DNA from: Streptomyces sp. P9-A2
Lineage (GTDB): Bacteria > Actinomycetota > Actinomycetes > Streptomycetales > Streptomycetaceae
Direction: 5' to 3'
DNA: 64,000 nucleotides
Assembly (NCBI RefSeq): GCF_036634175.1
Contig: NZ_JAZIFX010000001.1
Coordinates: forward strand, 5,332,001 to 5,396,000
The notes beneath the pieces are model-generated. The model ran no database searches, was not told the DNA's origin, and saw nothing but the letters and a program-made list of their open reading frames with translations. Every line of letters begins with the position of its first letter. Position 1 is the first letter of the stretch. This document shows positions 36,216-45,167 of the stretch, one piece after another. Both the position numbers and the translations under genes were made by a program.

Positions 36216-36796
36216 CCGACGGGGCCGCCCTCGCGGGTCCGGACGGCGCACCGCGCTGCCCCTGGGCCCTGTCCACCGAGGACTACATCGCCTACCACGA
36301 CGAGGAGTGGGGCCGCCCGGTCCACGGGGACGACGCCCTGTTCGAGCGCCTCAGCCTGGAGGCCTTCCAGTCCGGCCTGTCGTGGATCACGATCCTGCGC
36401 CGCCGTCCGGGCTTCCGCAGCGCCTTCGCCGGCTTCCGGATCGCGGCCGTCGCGGAGTTCACCGACGCCGACCGGGAACGCCTGCTGGCCGACGCCGGCA
36501 TCATCCGCAACCGCGCCAAGATCGACGCGACCCTGGGCAACGCACGCGTGCTGGCCGGGTGGGCGCCCGGCGACCTGGACGCCCTGATCTGGTCGCACGC
36601 ACCCGACCCGGCAGGCCGCCCGGCACCGGTGACCCTCGCCGACGTGCCCGCGATCACACCCGAGTCGACGGCGCTGTCCAAGGCCCTGAAGAAGCAGGGC
36701 CTGCGCTTCGTCGGCCCGACCACGGCCTACGCGCTGATGCAGGCCTGCGGCCTGGTCGACGACCACCTGAAGGACTGCGCGGCCCGACAGCCCTGA
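36212..36796 (+). CDS. tag: DNA-3-methyladenine glycosylase I
   Basis: Removes 3-methyladenine from alkylated DNA. 194 residues. The family zinc ligands are visible: C16 (RCPW), H29 (AYHDEEWG), H185 and C189 (DDHLKDC). Also WITILRRRPGFRSAF and GPTTAYALMQACGLVDDH. GTG start overlaps the preceding stop. Confidence 0.95.
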   Translation: MTDGAALAGPDGAPRCPWALSTEDYIAYHDEEWGRPVHGDDALFERLSLEAFQSGLSWITILRRRPGFRSAFAGFRIAAVAEFTDADRERLLADAGIIRNRAKIDATLGNARVLAGWAPGDLDALIWSHAPDPAGRPAPVTLADVPAITPESTALSKALKKQGLRFVGPTTAYALMQACGLVDDHLKDCAARQP

Positions 36797-36851
36797 CCCC
36801 TCGAAGGCGAGCAGGCCACGCCGCAGACGGCCCCGGGCCTGTCGCCCGGGG

Positions 36852-36950
36852 CCTGCCCCTTCCGGATCTGCCGCTCCCGGGTCTGCCCCTTCCGGGTCTG
36901 CCCCTTCCGGGTCTGCCGCCCCGGGTCTGTCATTCCCGGACCTGTCGCCC
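36852..36950. repeat. 15-base minisatellite between tag and the enoyl-CoA hydratase gene
   Basis: Degenerate copies of ctgccccttccgggt, about six, in the gap between two convergent genes. May double as a terminator region. Confidence 0.75.
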
Positions 36951-36985
36951 CGGGCCCGTCGCTCCTGGATCTGCCACCCCCGGAG

Positions 36986-37789
36986 TCAGCGGCCCTGGTA
37001 CTTCGGCTTCTCCTTGTTGACGAAGGCCTGCACGGCGATCGTGTGGTCCTCGGAGGCGCCCGCCCGGGTCTGGAGCTCGTCCTCCTTCTCCAGGGCCTCC
37101 TCCAGGGAGTGGGTGAGCCCGTACGCCACCGACTCCTTGAGTGCCGCGTACGCCACCGTGGGCCCCGCGGCCAGCGCCCGCGCCGTCTTCTCCGCCTCCG
37201 CGCGCAGTTCGGCGGCCGGGACCAGCCGGTTCGCGATCCCGAGGTCGTACGCCTCCTGGGCCGTGATGCTGCGGGGGAAGAGCAGCAGGTCGGTGGCGCG
37301 GCTCGGGCCGACGACCCGCGGCAGCGTCCAGGAGATACCGGAGTCCGCGGTCAGCGCGACCCCGGCGAACGACGTGTTGAACGCCGCCGTGTCGGCCACG
37401 ATCCGGTAGTCCGCCGCCAGCGCGAAGCCGAAGCCCGCCCCGGCCGCCACCCCGTTCACCGCGGCGACCACCGGTTTCGCGGCCCCGGCGAGCGCCTTCA
37501 CGATCGGGTTGTAGTGCTCGCGCACCGTACTCATCGTGCGCCCGCCGCCGTCCTCCCGGTCGGCGACCAGCAGCCCGATGTGCTCCTTGAGGTCCTGCCC
37601 GACGCAGAACGCCCGGTCGCCGGCGGCGGTCAGCAGTACGGCCCGCACACCCTCGTCGTCCGCGGCGGCCCGGACCGCGTCCCGGAGAGCGGCCTTCGCC
37701 GCCACGTTCAGCGCGTTCATCGCCTCCGGGCGGTTCAGCGTGATCGTCGCGAGTCCGTCGCTCACCTCGTAGAGCACGGTGTCGGCCAT
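36986..37789 (-). CDS. Enoyl-CoA hydratase/isomerase family protein
   Basis: 267 residues, crotonase fold: TLNRPEAMNALN, DRAFCVGQDLKEH, VAAVNGVAAGAGFGFALAAD (oxyanion loop) and FAGVALTADSGISWTLPRVV. At the hydratase catalytic positions Asp is seen (ADSG) instead of the usual Glu pair, so isomerase or another crotonase reaction is possible. AGGGA before ATG 37789. Convergent with tag. Confidence 0.88.
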   Translation of the reverse strand: MADTVLYEVSDGLATITLNRPEAMNALNVAAKAALRDAVRAAADDEGVRAVLLTAAGDRAFCVGQDLKEHIGLLVADREDGGGRTMSTVREHYNPIVKALAGAAKPVVAAVNGVAAGAGFGFALAADYRIVADTAAFNTSFAGVALTADSGISWTLPRVVGPSRATDLLLFPRSITAQEAYDLGIANRLVPAAELRAEAEKTARALAAGPTVAYAALKESVAYGLTHSLEEALEKEDELQTRAGASEDHTIAVQAFVNKEKPKYQGR

Positions 37790-38167
37790 GGTGTATCCCT
37801 CCGCGTCGCGGCTCGTGGACCTACCCGTCAGTACGTCCCTGTGCAGGACAGCATGACGGAGATCGCCGGCGCCGGTGCGGAGCCCGTGTGTGACCTGCGT
37901 CAAAGAATTCCGGTCCGATTTTCTTAGGGGGAGTGGCGTAAGAGGGCGCAGTATCGCAGCCACATCGCCGAATTGAGTGGTTTTGCTCGCGCGCGTTGCC
38001 CAAGCGATGCCGACCGATGTTGGTCATCGGGTCCTGAGATGCGGGATAATGGCCTGGAAGCAATGTGTTCGATGCCGGTGGCGTGTGTCCTGCTTCAAGG
38101 ACCGCAGGTGCCCTTCAGTGGGCCGTCGGCTAGACGGTTGAGCTGGGTTTCAGGAAGGGGAACGAGC
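37790..38167. other. Divergent promoter region
   Basis: About 380 bases between the crotonase gene and the DUF3117 gene. An AT-richer stretch (aaagaattccgg, gattttcttag) at 37900-37930 is the best promoter candidate. No gene supported. Confidence 0.45.
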
Positions 38168-38335
38168 ATGGCGGCCATGAAGCCGCGGACGGGTGACGGC
38201 CCGCTCGAGGTGACCAAGGAGGGGCGGGGCATCGTCATGCGCGTTCCGCTCGAAGGCGGCGGGCGGCTCGTCGTCGAGCTGACCCCGGATGAGGCCGACG
38301 CGCTCGGCGATGCTCTCAAGAAGGTCGTCGGCTGA
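38168..38335 (+). CDS. DUF3117 small protein
   Basis: 55 residues, MAAMKPRTGDGPLEVTKEGR then VMRVPLEGGGRLVVELTPDE; highly conserved across actinobacteria (Rv1211 in M. tuberculosis). AGGGGAAC before the ATG. Function unknown. Strong terminator follows. Confidence 0.93.
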   Translation: MAAMKPRTGDGPLEVTKEGRGIVMRVPLEGGGRLVVELTPDEADALGDALKKVVG

Positions 38336-38358
38336 CGCGCAAGCGACCCTACCCTTTC

Positions 38359-38394
38359 AGTTGCCCCGGTGCCGTATACGGCACCGGGGCAACT
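38359..38394 (+). terminator. Perfect palindrome, bidirectional terminator
   Basis: Two 18-base arms (agttgccccggtgccgta) with no loop, followed by gttt. Lies between the DUF3117 gene and the convergent methyltransferase gene. Confidence 0.8.
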
Positions 38395-38487
38395 GTTTGC
38401 CCAGGTCGGAGCGGTGTCGGAGAGGTCCGCCACCGTTTCTCGTCCGATGCGCGTCCGGAGCCGTCCGCTACCGCTTCACCACGTGCG

Positions 38488-39171
38488 CTACCGCTTCACC
38501 ACACAGAGCAGGCCGTCACCCACGGGCAGCAGGGACGACACCAGTTCCTGGCTCTCGCGCAGGGCCCGCACCAGTTCCCGCAGCCGCAGCACCTCGGTGG
38601 GCTGCGGACCGGAGTCCACCGTCCGGCCGCTCGCGAAGACCCCTTCGAAGGCGACCAGGCCTCCCGGGCGCAGCAGACGCAACGATTCCGCGAGATAGTC
38701 CTGGTACTCGAGCCGGTCCCCGTCGCAGAAGACGAGGTCGTAGCCGGAGTCCGCGAGGCGGGGCAGGACGTCCAACGCCCGTCCGGGGATGAAACGGGCC
38801 CTGTTGGCGGCGAAGCCCGCCGTGCGGAAGGCCTGACGGGCGGACTGCTGATGCTCCGGTTCCTGGTCGACCGTGGTCAGCACACCGTCCGGCCGCATCC
38901 CGTGCAGCAGGTGGATCCCGGAGACGCCGCAGCCGGTGCCGATCTCCGCGACCGCCTTGGCGTCCGCGGTGGCCGCGAGCAACCGCAGGGCCGCACCCGT
39001 ACCGGGCGACACCGAGCGCAGCCCTGCCTCCTGGGCCCGGTCCCGGGCCCAGTGCAGCGCCTCGTCCTCGGCGACATAGGCGTCCGCGAACGCCCAGCTC
39101 GTCTGCCGGTTGGCGGTAATGGCCCTCTCCCGTCCCCGTGGTTGCCTCGGCGTGACTTTATCCGTTGACAC
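38488..39171 (-). CDS. O-methyltransferase (SAM-dependent, class I)
   Basis: 227 residues. [20 protein letters not shown], then the SAM motif [24 protein letters not shown]-type acidic loop and [13 protein letters not shown]. Caffeoyl-CoA-type O-methyltransferase fold; homologue Rv1220c is divergent from sigE, as here. GTG 39171 is used; ribosome site weak. Its 5' end abuts the ECF promoter of sigE. Confidence 0.88.
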   Translation of the reverse strand: MSTDKVTPRQPRGRERAITANRQTSWAFADAYVAEDEALHWARDRAQEAGLRSVSPGTGAALRLLAATADAKAVAEIGTGCGVSGIHLLHGMRPDGVLTTVDQEPEHQQSARQAFRTAGFAANRARFIPGRALDVLPRLADSGYDLVFCDGDRLEYQDYLAESLRLLRPGGLVAFEGVFASGRTVDSGPQPTEVLRLRELVRALRESQELVSSLLPVGDGLLCVVKR

Positions 39172-39173
39172 CG

Positions 39174-39199
39174 GGAACCCACTGATGGGACCGGACGTT
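39174..39199 (+). promoter_or_regulatory. Putative ECF-type promoter upstream of sigE
   Basis: GGAACC at 39174-39179, 16-base spacer, CGTT at 39196-39199: the form recognised by SigE-like ECF factors, suggesting autoregulation. The transcript would have a leader of about 140 bases to the chosen start. Confidence 0.5.
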
Positions 39200-39348
39200 T
39201 ACAGGGAAGAGCGAGCGGCGTGTGCCGTGGAGGGGGTGGGCGTATGAGCGGGAACACCGAGCAAGTGCTGACGCGGGCCCACGAGCCGTGGCAGCGCACA
39301 TCAATTTCTCGTAAAACCGCTTATCCGGAGCTAACGGGCGAGGTGGCT

Positions 39349-40122
39349 ATGGTAGGGGCTCCACTGGACACCACCAGAGCCGATAGGGGAGGTGCGGCTG
39401 CGCCTATGGATCGGGGAGGAGTGCTGAGGCGCTTCCTTGGATCGGCGGGCAGGCCGAAATCCGTGAACGACACCGCTGCTGACCACAGCCACGCCGCCGA
39501 GCCGGCCCAGACCGCGAGCTTCTCCACCGACGCGGACGGGCAGGCGTGGACTCCGCCCACGTGGGAGGAGATCGTCAGCACGCACAGCGGCCGGGTCTAC
39601 CGGCTCGCCTACCGCCTCACCGGTAACCAGCACGACGCGGAGGACCTCACCCAGGAGGTCTTCGTCCGCGTCTTCCGCTCCCTGTCGACATACACACCGG
39701 GCACCTTCGAGGGCTGGCTGCACCGCATCACGACCAACCTCTTCCTGGACATGGTGCGCCGCAAGCAGCGCATCCGTTTCGACTCGCTGGGCGACGACGC
39801 GGCCGAGCGGCTCCCCAGCAAGGAGCCCACCCCCCAGCAGGTCTTCAACGACACTCACTTCGACGCGGACGTCCAGCAGGCCCTCGACACGCTCGCGCCC
39901 GAATTCCGCGCCGCGGTCGTCCTCTGCGACATCGAGGGACTGTCGTACGAGGAGATCGCCGCGACCCTCGGCGTCAAGCTCGGCACGGTCCGGTCCCGGA
40001 TCCACCGCGGGCGCTCCCAGCTGCGCAAGGCCCTCGCTCACCGCTCGCCCCAGGCGCGCACGGAGCGCCGCTCCTTCGCGCCGCGTGTTCCCGCACTGGG
40101 AGGAGGGGGCGCGAGCACGTGA
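39349..40122 (+). CDS. sigE: ECF sigma factor, orthologue of mycobacterial SigE
   Basis: RNA polymerase sigma factor. Region 2 ([46 protein letters not shown]) and region 4 ([38 protein letters not shown]) are clear. 257 residues from ATG 39349 (GAGGTGG upstream). Other starts: ATG 39244, ATG 39406, GTG 39421; codon bias is poor before about 39420, so the start is uncertain. Stop overlaps the anti-sigma start. It is not the S. coelicolor protein historically named SigE, which lies in another locus. Confidence 0.92.
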   Translation: MVGAPLDTTRADRGGAAAPMDRGGVLRRFLGSAGRPKSVNDTAADHSHAAEPAQTASFSTDADGQAWTPPTWEEIVSTHSGRVYRLAYRLTGNQHDAEDLTQEVFVRVFRSLSTYTPGTFEGWLHRITTNLFLDMVRRKQRIRFDSLGDDAAERLPSKEPTPQQVFNDTHFDADVQQALDTLAPEFRAAVVLCDIEGLSYEEIAATLGVKLGTVRSRIHRGRSQLRKALAHRSPQARTERRSFAPRVPALGGGGAST

Positions 40123-41138
40123 GCGGTTCACGTCCGAAACCTGCCGAAGGACACCTCGCAGAGGAGCACCTGGGAGACCGGCTTTCCGCCCTGGTGGACG
40201 GAGAGCTCGGTCATGACGCGCGCGAGCGCGTACTGGCGCACGTCGCCACCTGCGCGAAGTGCAAGTCGGAGCTGGACGCGCAGCGCCGCCTGAAGAACGT
40301 CTTCGCGCAAGCCGCGCCCCCGCCCCCGTCCGAGAGCTTCCTGGCCCGGCTCCAGGGTCTTCCGGCGGGCGGAGACCTCGGCGGCGGCTCGCCACTGGAC
40401 GACGCAGGGCTGCCGGGCGACCTGTCCGTGCAGCTCGGTCGGCTGCCTGGACCCTTCGGGACCGGCGGTAGGCGCGGTGAGCGGTTCGAGTTCGCCTACA
40501 CGCCCGCCCGGCGCCCCTCCTCCCTGCTCCCGTCTTCGTCGGACGCGGGGCCGGCGGACCGGGGCTTCCGTATCCATGAGGTCGGCCGGCACGAGCAGGA
40601 CCGGTCCTCCTCGCGCGGGATGCGCTTCGCCGCCGCCGCGGCGGGAGCGGTGTCCCTCGCGGCGATCGCCCTCGGTGGTGTCGTCACCCTCACACCCGTC
40701 GACGCGGAGGTCCGCGGCTCGGGCAGCGGCAGCAATGTGACCCCGCTGCGCACCCAGGGCAGCGCAGCGGCGGCGACGCCCGATTCCCAGCGCCGCCGTG
40801 GCTCCGCCCCCCTGCTGGGCCAGTTGCAGGGCCAGAGCACACGGGGCGGAACCCCGGCCGTCCCGACCCAGGCGTCCGCGCCGCTGCTCCCGGGGGCCCC
40901 ACCGTCCGCTCCCCGGGGGCACAGCCCCCTGGCGGCCACCCCCGTCACGGCCGACGCCGCCCCGATGGCTCCGCTGATACCGCCGTTGTCCCTGACCGAG
41001 TGGGAGACGACCCCGGGGCTCAGGACCCCCGGCGGCTTCCCCACCGCCGAGGCCTCGTCGTCCCCCAATACCCCCACTTCCTCCACGCCCTCCGGCGGCG
41101 CGACCGCGGCTCCCGCCCCGCCGCTTCCTCCCGCATGA
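40119..41138 (+). CDS. rseA: Zinc anti-sigma factor, RseA-like, membrane-anchored
   Basis: 339 residues. The zinc anti-sigma motif H41-x3-C45-x2-C48 (AHVATCAKC) sits in the cytoplasmic N-terminal helix bundle. One membrane helix follows (about 168-190), then a Pro/Ser/Gly-rich outer tail. It binds and holds the sigma factor encoded just before (GTGA overlap). The mycobacterial RseA is shorter and not clearly transmembrane, so envelope sensing may differ here. HtrA follows and could cleave it. Confidence 0.88.
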   Translation: MSGSRPKPAEGHLAEEHLGDRLSALVDGELGHDARERVLAHVATCAKCKSELDAQRRLKNVFAQAAPPPPSESFLARLQGLPAGGDLGGGSPLDDAGLPGDLSVQLGRLPGPFGTGGRRGERFEFAYTPARRPSSLLPSSSDAGPADRGFRIHEVGRHEQDRSSSRGMRFAAAAAGAVSLAAIALGGVVTLTPVDAEVRGSGSGSNVTPLRTQGSAAAATPDSQRRRGSAPLLGQLQGQSTRGGTPAVPTQASAPLLPGAPPSAPRGHSPLAATPVTADAAPMAPLIPPLSLTEWETTPGLRTPGGFPTAEASSSPNTPTSSTPSGGATAAPAPPLPPA

Positions 41139-41343
41139 TCAGCAGACCGGTGCACCGGTCTGCGTACCGGCCTGCGCGCCGGTCTGTGTACCGCACCCGT
41201 CCGCTGCGCACGGGCGTGCGAACCTGATTGAATCCAGGTGGCGCGCCCGAGTCCATGGAGCCGGGTGCCGGACCAGGAGCTCCGAGCCGCGGAAGCGTAC
41301 GGAGTCACCGATTCGACGATCTGCGGCCGGCTGTGGGGAGAGC

Positions 41344-43359
41344 ATGAACGAGGGAAAGCCCCCGAAGGCGAGCCCATCGGGGGAGCAGGAACAGTCGGCC
41401 GAACCGGACCGGGACGGAGACTTCGAGCTGGAGCGACCCACGCCGCCGGGCGGCATCGCCGGCTCCGACGGCCCGGGCGGCGCGGACCTCACCGACGGTG
41501 CCGGTCCGGATCCCGCCCCGGTGGACGCACCGAAGGAAGCGGACTTCGAACTCGCCCGGCCCGCCGGGTCCTTGGCCGAAACCGAGGGTGACTACGAACT
41601 GCGCCGGCCCCTGAAGGTCGAGAGGACGGAAGCCGGCCTGCCCGCGGAAGGCGCCGCACCCGCGGGAGTTGTCGAGCCTCGCGAGTCCGACGTGGCCGCG
41701 GAGCCCGCAGGGTCCACGGATCCCGCGGAGTCCTCCGGGCGCTCCGGGTTCTCCGAGTCCGTCGTACCCGGGTCCGTCGTACCCGGTTCCTTCGGAGACC
41801 GGTCCGAGCAGCCCCGGCCGTTGCACGACCCCGACCCCTACAGCACCCCGCCGTACGGTGAGCCGGGGCCCTGGGCGCCCGCGCCCCCTGTTCAGCATCC
41901 GGCGGCAACTCCCGCGCAGGACACGTCGATTCCCGCTCCGGGAGCGTCCCCGACGGCGGGCACACTGCCGCACGGCATGCCCGTGCCCGGTGCGCCGGAA
42001 GCTGCTGCCGCTGCCACCGTCCCGCCCGCGCCCGGTGCCTCCGGACCGGGCGCCCCGGACGCGAGCCACCCCACACCCGCACCCGCGGTCGAACCCGCGC
42101 CCATGCTCCCGGCCCCGGGCGCTCCGGCAGTGGAGAGCCAGGCGCCGGCCGACCCCTGGCAGCGTTACGACCCCTGGGCCGCCGCCGCGGCGAGTACCCC
42201 GTTGCAGCAGATCGGGGGCGCGGTCGACACGGAGGACGGGCGGCGCAAGCGGGCCAGGAGGAAGCTCGTCGGCCTCATGCTGCTGGTCGCGCTCCTCTCG
42301 GGCAGCGTCGGCGGAATCGTCGGCACCCAGCTGGAACGCGGCGGCGGTGTGGGCGCCGTGGAACTCCCGCAGGCCGAGGAGGAACCCGCCGGGCGGGAAC
42401 CCGGAAGCATCGCAGGGATCGCCGCGCAGGCCCTGCCCAGCGTCGTCACCCTGCACGTCAGCGGCGCGGCGTCGGCGGGCACCGGCACCGGATTCGTGCT
42501 CGACGGACGCGGACACATCCTCACCAACGACCACGTCGTGCAGCCCGCCGGACGCGACGGCGAGATCACCGTGACCTTCCACAGCGGCGACACCGCCGAG
42601 GCCACGGTCGTCGGCCGGGACAGCGGCTACGACCTCGCCGTGGTGAAGGTCAAGGGCGTCAGCGGGCTGGCTCCCCTGCCCCTCGGCAACTCGGACAACG
42701 TGCAGGTGGGCGACCCCGTCGTCGCCATCGGCGCCCCCTTCGACCTGGCCGGCACGGTCACCGCCGGCATCATCAGCGCGCGCGAACGCCCCATCACGGC
42801 GGGCGGCGGGCAGGGCGACGGCAGTGACGTGTCGTACGTCGACGCCCTGCAGACCGACGCGCCGATCAACCCCGGCAACTCCGGCGGCCCCCTGCTCGAC
42901 GCCGAGGGCCGCGTGATCGGCATCAACTCCGCCATCCGCTCCGCAGCCGACGGCGGAGGTGACGCCGAGGGCGGCCAGGCCGGTTCCATAGGCCTCGGCT
43001 TCGCCATCCCGATCAACCAGGGCAAGCGCGTCGCCGAGGAGCTGATCAACAACGGCAGGGCGACCCACCCGGTGATCGGCATCACCCTGGACATGGACTA
43101 CGCCGGCGACGGCGCCCAGGTCGGGACCGAGGGCAGCGACGGCGGGCCCCCGGTCGGCACCGGCGGGCCCGGGGACAAGGCCGGGATCAAGGCCGGCGAC
43201 GTCATCACGAAGGTCGACGGGCAGCGCGTCCACTCCGGTGAGGAACTCATCGTCAAGACCCGCGCACACCGCCCCGGAGACCGGCTGGAGCTCACCCTGG
43301 AGCGGGACGGCAAGGAGCGGGAGGTCTCGCTGGTCCTCGGCTCCTCCGGCGGCGACTAG
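41344..43359 (+). CDS. htrA: HtrA-type membrane serine protease with PDZ domain
   Basis: 671 residues. Long Pro/Ala-rich cytoplasmic region (1-300) with three copies of a DFELxRP motif (about 26-32, 67-72, 83-88), one helix (308-327), trypsin domain with H397 (TNDHVV), D430 (SGYDLAVV), S513 (NPGNSGGPLLD), and a PDZ domain (DKAGIKAGDVITKVDGQRVH). Degrades misfolded or regulatory envelope proteins. GGGGAGAG before the ATG. Third gene of the sigE-rseA-htrA-tatB run, 205 bases after rseA, so it may have its own promoter. Confidence 0.95.
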   Translation: MNEGKPPKASPSGEQEQSAEPDRDGDFELERPTPPGGIAGSDGPGGADLTDGAGPDPAPVDAPKEADFELARPAGSLAETEGDYELRRPLKVERTEAGLPAEGAAPAGVVEPRESDVAAEPAGSTDPAESSGRSGFSESVVPGSVVPGSFGDRSEQPRPLHDPDPYSTPPYGEPGPWAPAPPVQHPAATPAQDTSIPAPGASPTAGTLPHGMPVPGAPEAAAAATVPPAPGASGPGAPDASHPTPAPAVEPAPMLPAPGAPAVESQAPADPWQRYDPWAAAAASTPLQQIGGAVDTEDGRRKRARRKLVGLMLLVALLSGSVGGIVGTQLERGGGVGAVELPQAEEEPAGREPGSIAGIAAQALPSVVTLHVSGAASAGTGTGFVLDGRGHILTNDHVVQPAGRDGEITVTFHSGDTAEATVVGRDSGYDLAVVKVKGVSGLAPLPLGNSDNVQVGDPVVAIGAPFDLAGTVTAGIISARERPITAGGGQGDGSDVSYVDALQTDAPINPGNSGGPLLDAEGRVIGINSAIRSAADGGGDAEGGQAGSIGLGFAIPINQGKRVAEELINNGRATHPVIGITLDMDYAGDGAQVGTEGSDGGPPVGTGGPGDKAGIKAGDVITKVDGQRVHSGEELIVKTRAHRPGDRLELTLERDGKEREVSLVLGSSGGD

Positions 43360-43607
43360 ACATCGGTCGGCACGACGGCCGGGACGGCAGCGCGGGGACA
43401 CGGGAGGCGTGGCAGGCACGGAAAGGCGAACAGCCGGCGAAGACCGTACCCGTCACGCATCCGGAGGCCCCGGCACAGTACCGGCCGTACGGGGAGGCCG
43501 GGTACCGTGGACCCGGCCCGGACCACGGAAGACCGCACGGATGCACGGACGCACGGACGCACTGACCGCCGAGGGCCGAGGGCCGAGGACATCGCAAGGA
43601 GCTTCAG

Positions 43608-44069
43608 GTGTTCAATGACATAGGACCGCTCGAGCTGGTGACGCTCGTCATCCTCGCCGTGCTCGTCTTCGGTCCGGACAAGCTCCCCAAGGTCATCCAG
43701 GACGTGACCAGGACGATCCGGAAGATCCGCGACTTCTCGGACAGCGCCAAGCAGGACATCCGCGAGGAACTGGGCCCGGAGTTCAAGGACTTCGAGTTCG
43801 AGGACCTCAACCCCAAGACGTTCATCCGCAAGCAGATGGACAACGACGACCTGGGGCTCAAGGAGATCCGCAGCGGCTTCGACCTGAAGAAGGAGATGGC
43901 CGAGGTCACGGACGCCGTCCAGGGCCGCGACCCCGAGTCCTCCGCATCTTCCCCGGCGTCCTCCGCATCCTCCTCGGCTTCCTCCGAGGGAGGCCGCCTC
44001 GATATGACGAAGAAGCCCGAGAAGACGGTCGCCGACGATCGTCCGCCCTTCGACTCGGATGCCACCTGA
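43608..44069 (+). CDS. tatB: Sec-independent translocase TatB
   Basis: 153 residues. N-terminal helix and amphipathic helix of TatA/B type: MFNDIGPLELVTLVILAVLV then FGPDKLPKVIQDVTRTIRKI. Ser-rich tail and acidic end. With TatA and TatC (elsewhere) it moves folded proteins across the membrane. GTG 43608 preceded by AAGGAG. Same position after htrA as in M. tuberculosis. Confidence 0.94.
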   Translation: MFNDIGPLELVTLVILAVLVFGPDKLPKVIQDVTRTIRKIRDFSDSAKQDIREELGPEFKDFEFEDLNPKTFIRKQMDNDDLGLKEIRSGFDLKKEMAEVTDAVQGRDPESSASSPASSASSSASSEGGRLDMTKKPEKTVADDRPPFDSDAT

Positions 44070-44098
44070 GCCTCGCCCGGCGCGGCCGCGGTCGGCTG

Positions 44099-44120
44099 CG
44101 TGGGGGCGTACGCCCCCATG
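44099..44120 (+). terminator. Terminator after tatB
   Basis: Palindrome tgggggcgtacgccccca, 30 bases past the stop. Confidence 0.6.
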
Positions 44121-44316
44121 TGTGTGACGCGTTTCATACTCCGCCGGAGCCCGCACGGCCCGAACCGGACGTCCAGGCGGCCCACGCGCCGGGCGGTCTC
44201 CCGGGCACGCACCCACGAGGTGGCTATGCTGCCCCAGTTGTTGTGCGGTCCGGACGAGTACGCCCGAAGGGGGGCGGGCCGCCCCCGGTCCGACGAGAGC
44301 GAGGAGGCGTCCGGAC

Positions 44317-44991
44317 ATGGAGACGACGAGTCGGGCAGTCGCGCAGGCGCCGGCCGCGGAGGACGGACGGCCGGCCCCCTCCGCCCGGCGTACGGTCGAC
44401 GGCTACCTGAGCGCGCCCTTCCCGTGGTACGGCCTCGACGAGGCGTTCACGGGGCGGCGCTGGCTGATGCAGGTCGGCACCGCGGCGGACGGGTCCGTCG
44501 AGCACGGATCGATCGGGCACGGTGACGAGCCCTCGGTGCGCAGCGAGTACACGGCCCAGAGCGGCCAGGAGACCAAGGAGAAGTTCGCGGTCGCCGTGAC
44601 GGTGGCCGCCCACCCGGTGCGCCGCAGCGCGGACGGCACCGGCCTGATGGAGGCCACCTCCGTGTCCTCCGCGGCCTGGCTCGCCGGAGTGGGGCTGCTG
44701 TCGTTCACCTGGCCGGGCCAGATGGACCACTCCCTGCGCGACGACTGGCTGGAGCAGCAGACGGAGACGGCCTGGGTGCTGGCGGACGACCTCGACGGAC
44801 CGGACTGGTCGATGCTGTCCCTCCCCGTGGACGGGGTGCCGACGCCGTTCCACTACCGGGAGTCCGAGTTCGGCTGGGTGCTCGCGGGATCTACGCGGGC
44901 GGGCCTGCACGTCGGTGCGTACGGCCGGGGCATGAGCGCGTACGGCCTGGGCTTCGCCGTGGTCAAGGACATCACCGCCTACGCGTCCTGA
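44317..44991 (+). CDS. Conserved hypothetical protein
   Basis: 224 residues, soluble, without signal peptide. Visible segments: TVDGYLSAPFPWYGLDEAFT, GRRWLMQVGTA, WVLADDLDGPDW, ESEFGWVLAGSTRAGLHVGA and GMSAYGLGFAVV. No known domain recognised. Codon use is normal, so it is a real gene. The ATG follows GAGGAGG. Confidence 0.75.
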   Translation: METTSRAVAQAPAAEDGRPAPSARRTVDGYLSAPFPWYGLDEAFTGRRWLMQVGTAADGSVEHGSIGHGDEPSVRSEYTAQSGQETKEKFAVAVTVAAHPVRRSADGTGLMEATSVSSAAWLAGVGLLSFTWPGQMDHSLRDDWLEQQTETAWVLADDLDGPDWSMLSLPVDGVPTPFHYRESEFGWVLAGSTRAGLHVGAYGRGMSAYGLGFAVVKDITAYAS

Positions 44992-45088
44992 GCGGGAGCG
45001 TACGGGCCGGGGGGAGCCATGCGGCTCGGGGGAGCATGCGGCCCGGTCCGAGCCGCGGAACGCGGTACCGCCGTCCCCGCACGGCGAA

Positions 45089-45114
45089 GGGCGCCGCCCC
45101 GAAGGACGGCGCCC
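45089..45114 (-). terminator. Hairpin between convergent genes
   Basis: Eight-base stem gggcgccg / cggcgccc with ten-base loop, 50 bases past the mrp stop. Confidence 0.5.
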
Positions 45115-45167
45115 CGGCCGGACGCGGCACAGCGGCTCTCAGGGCCCCGTACGGGCGCCTGGAGCGC

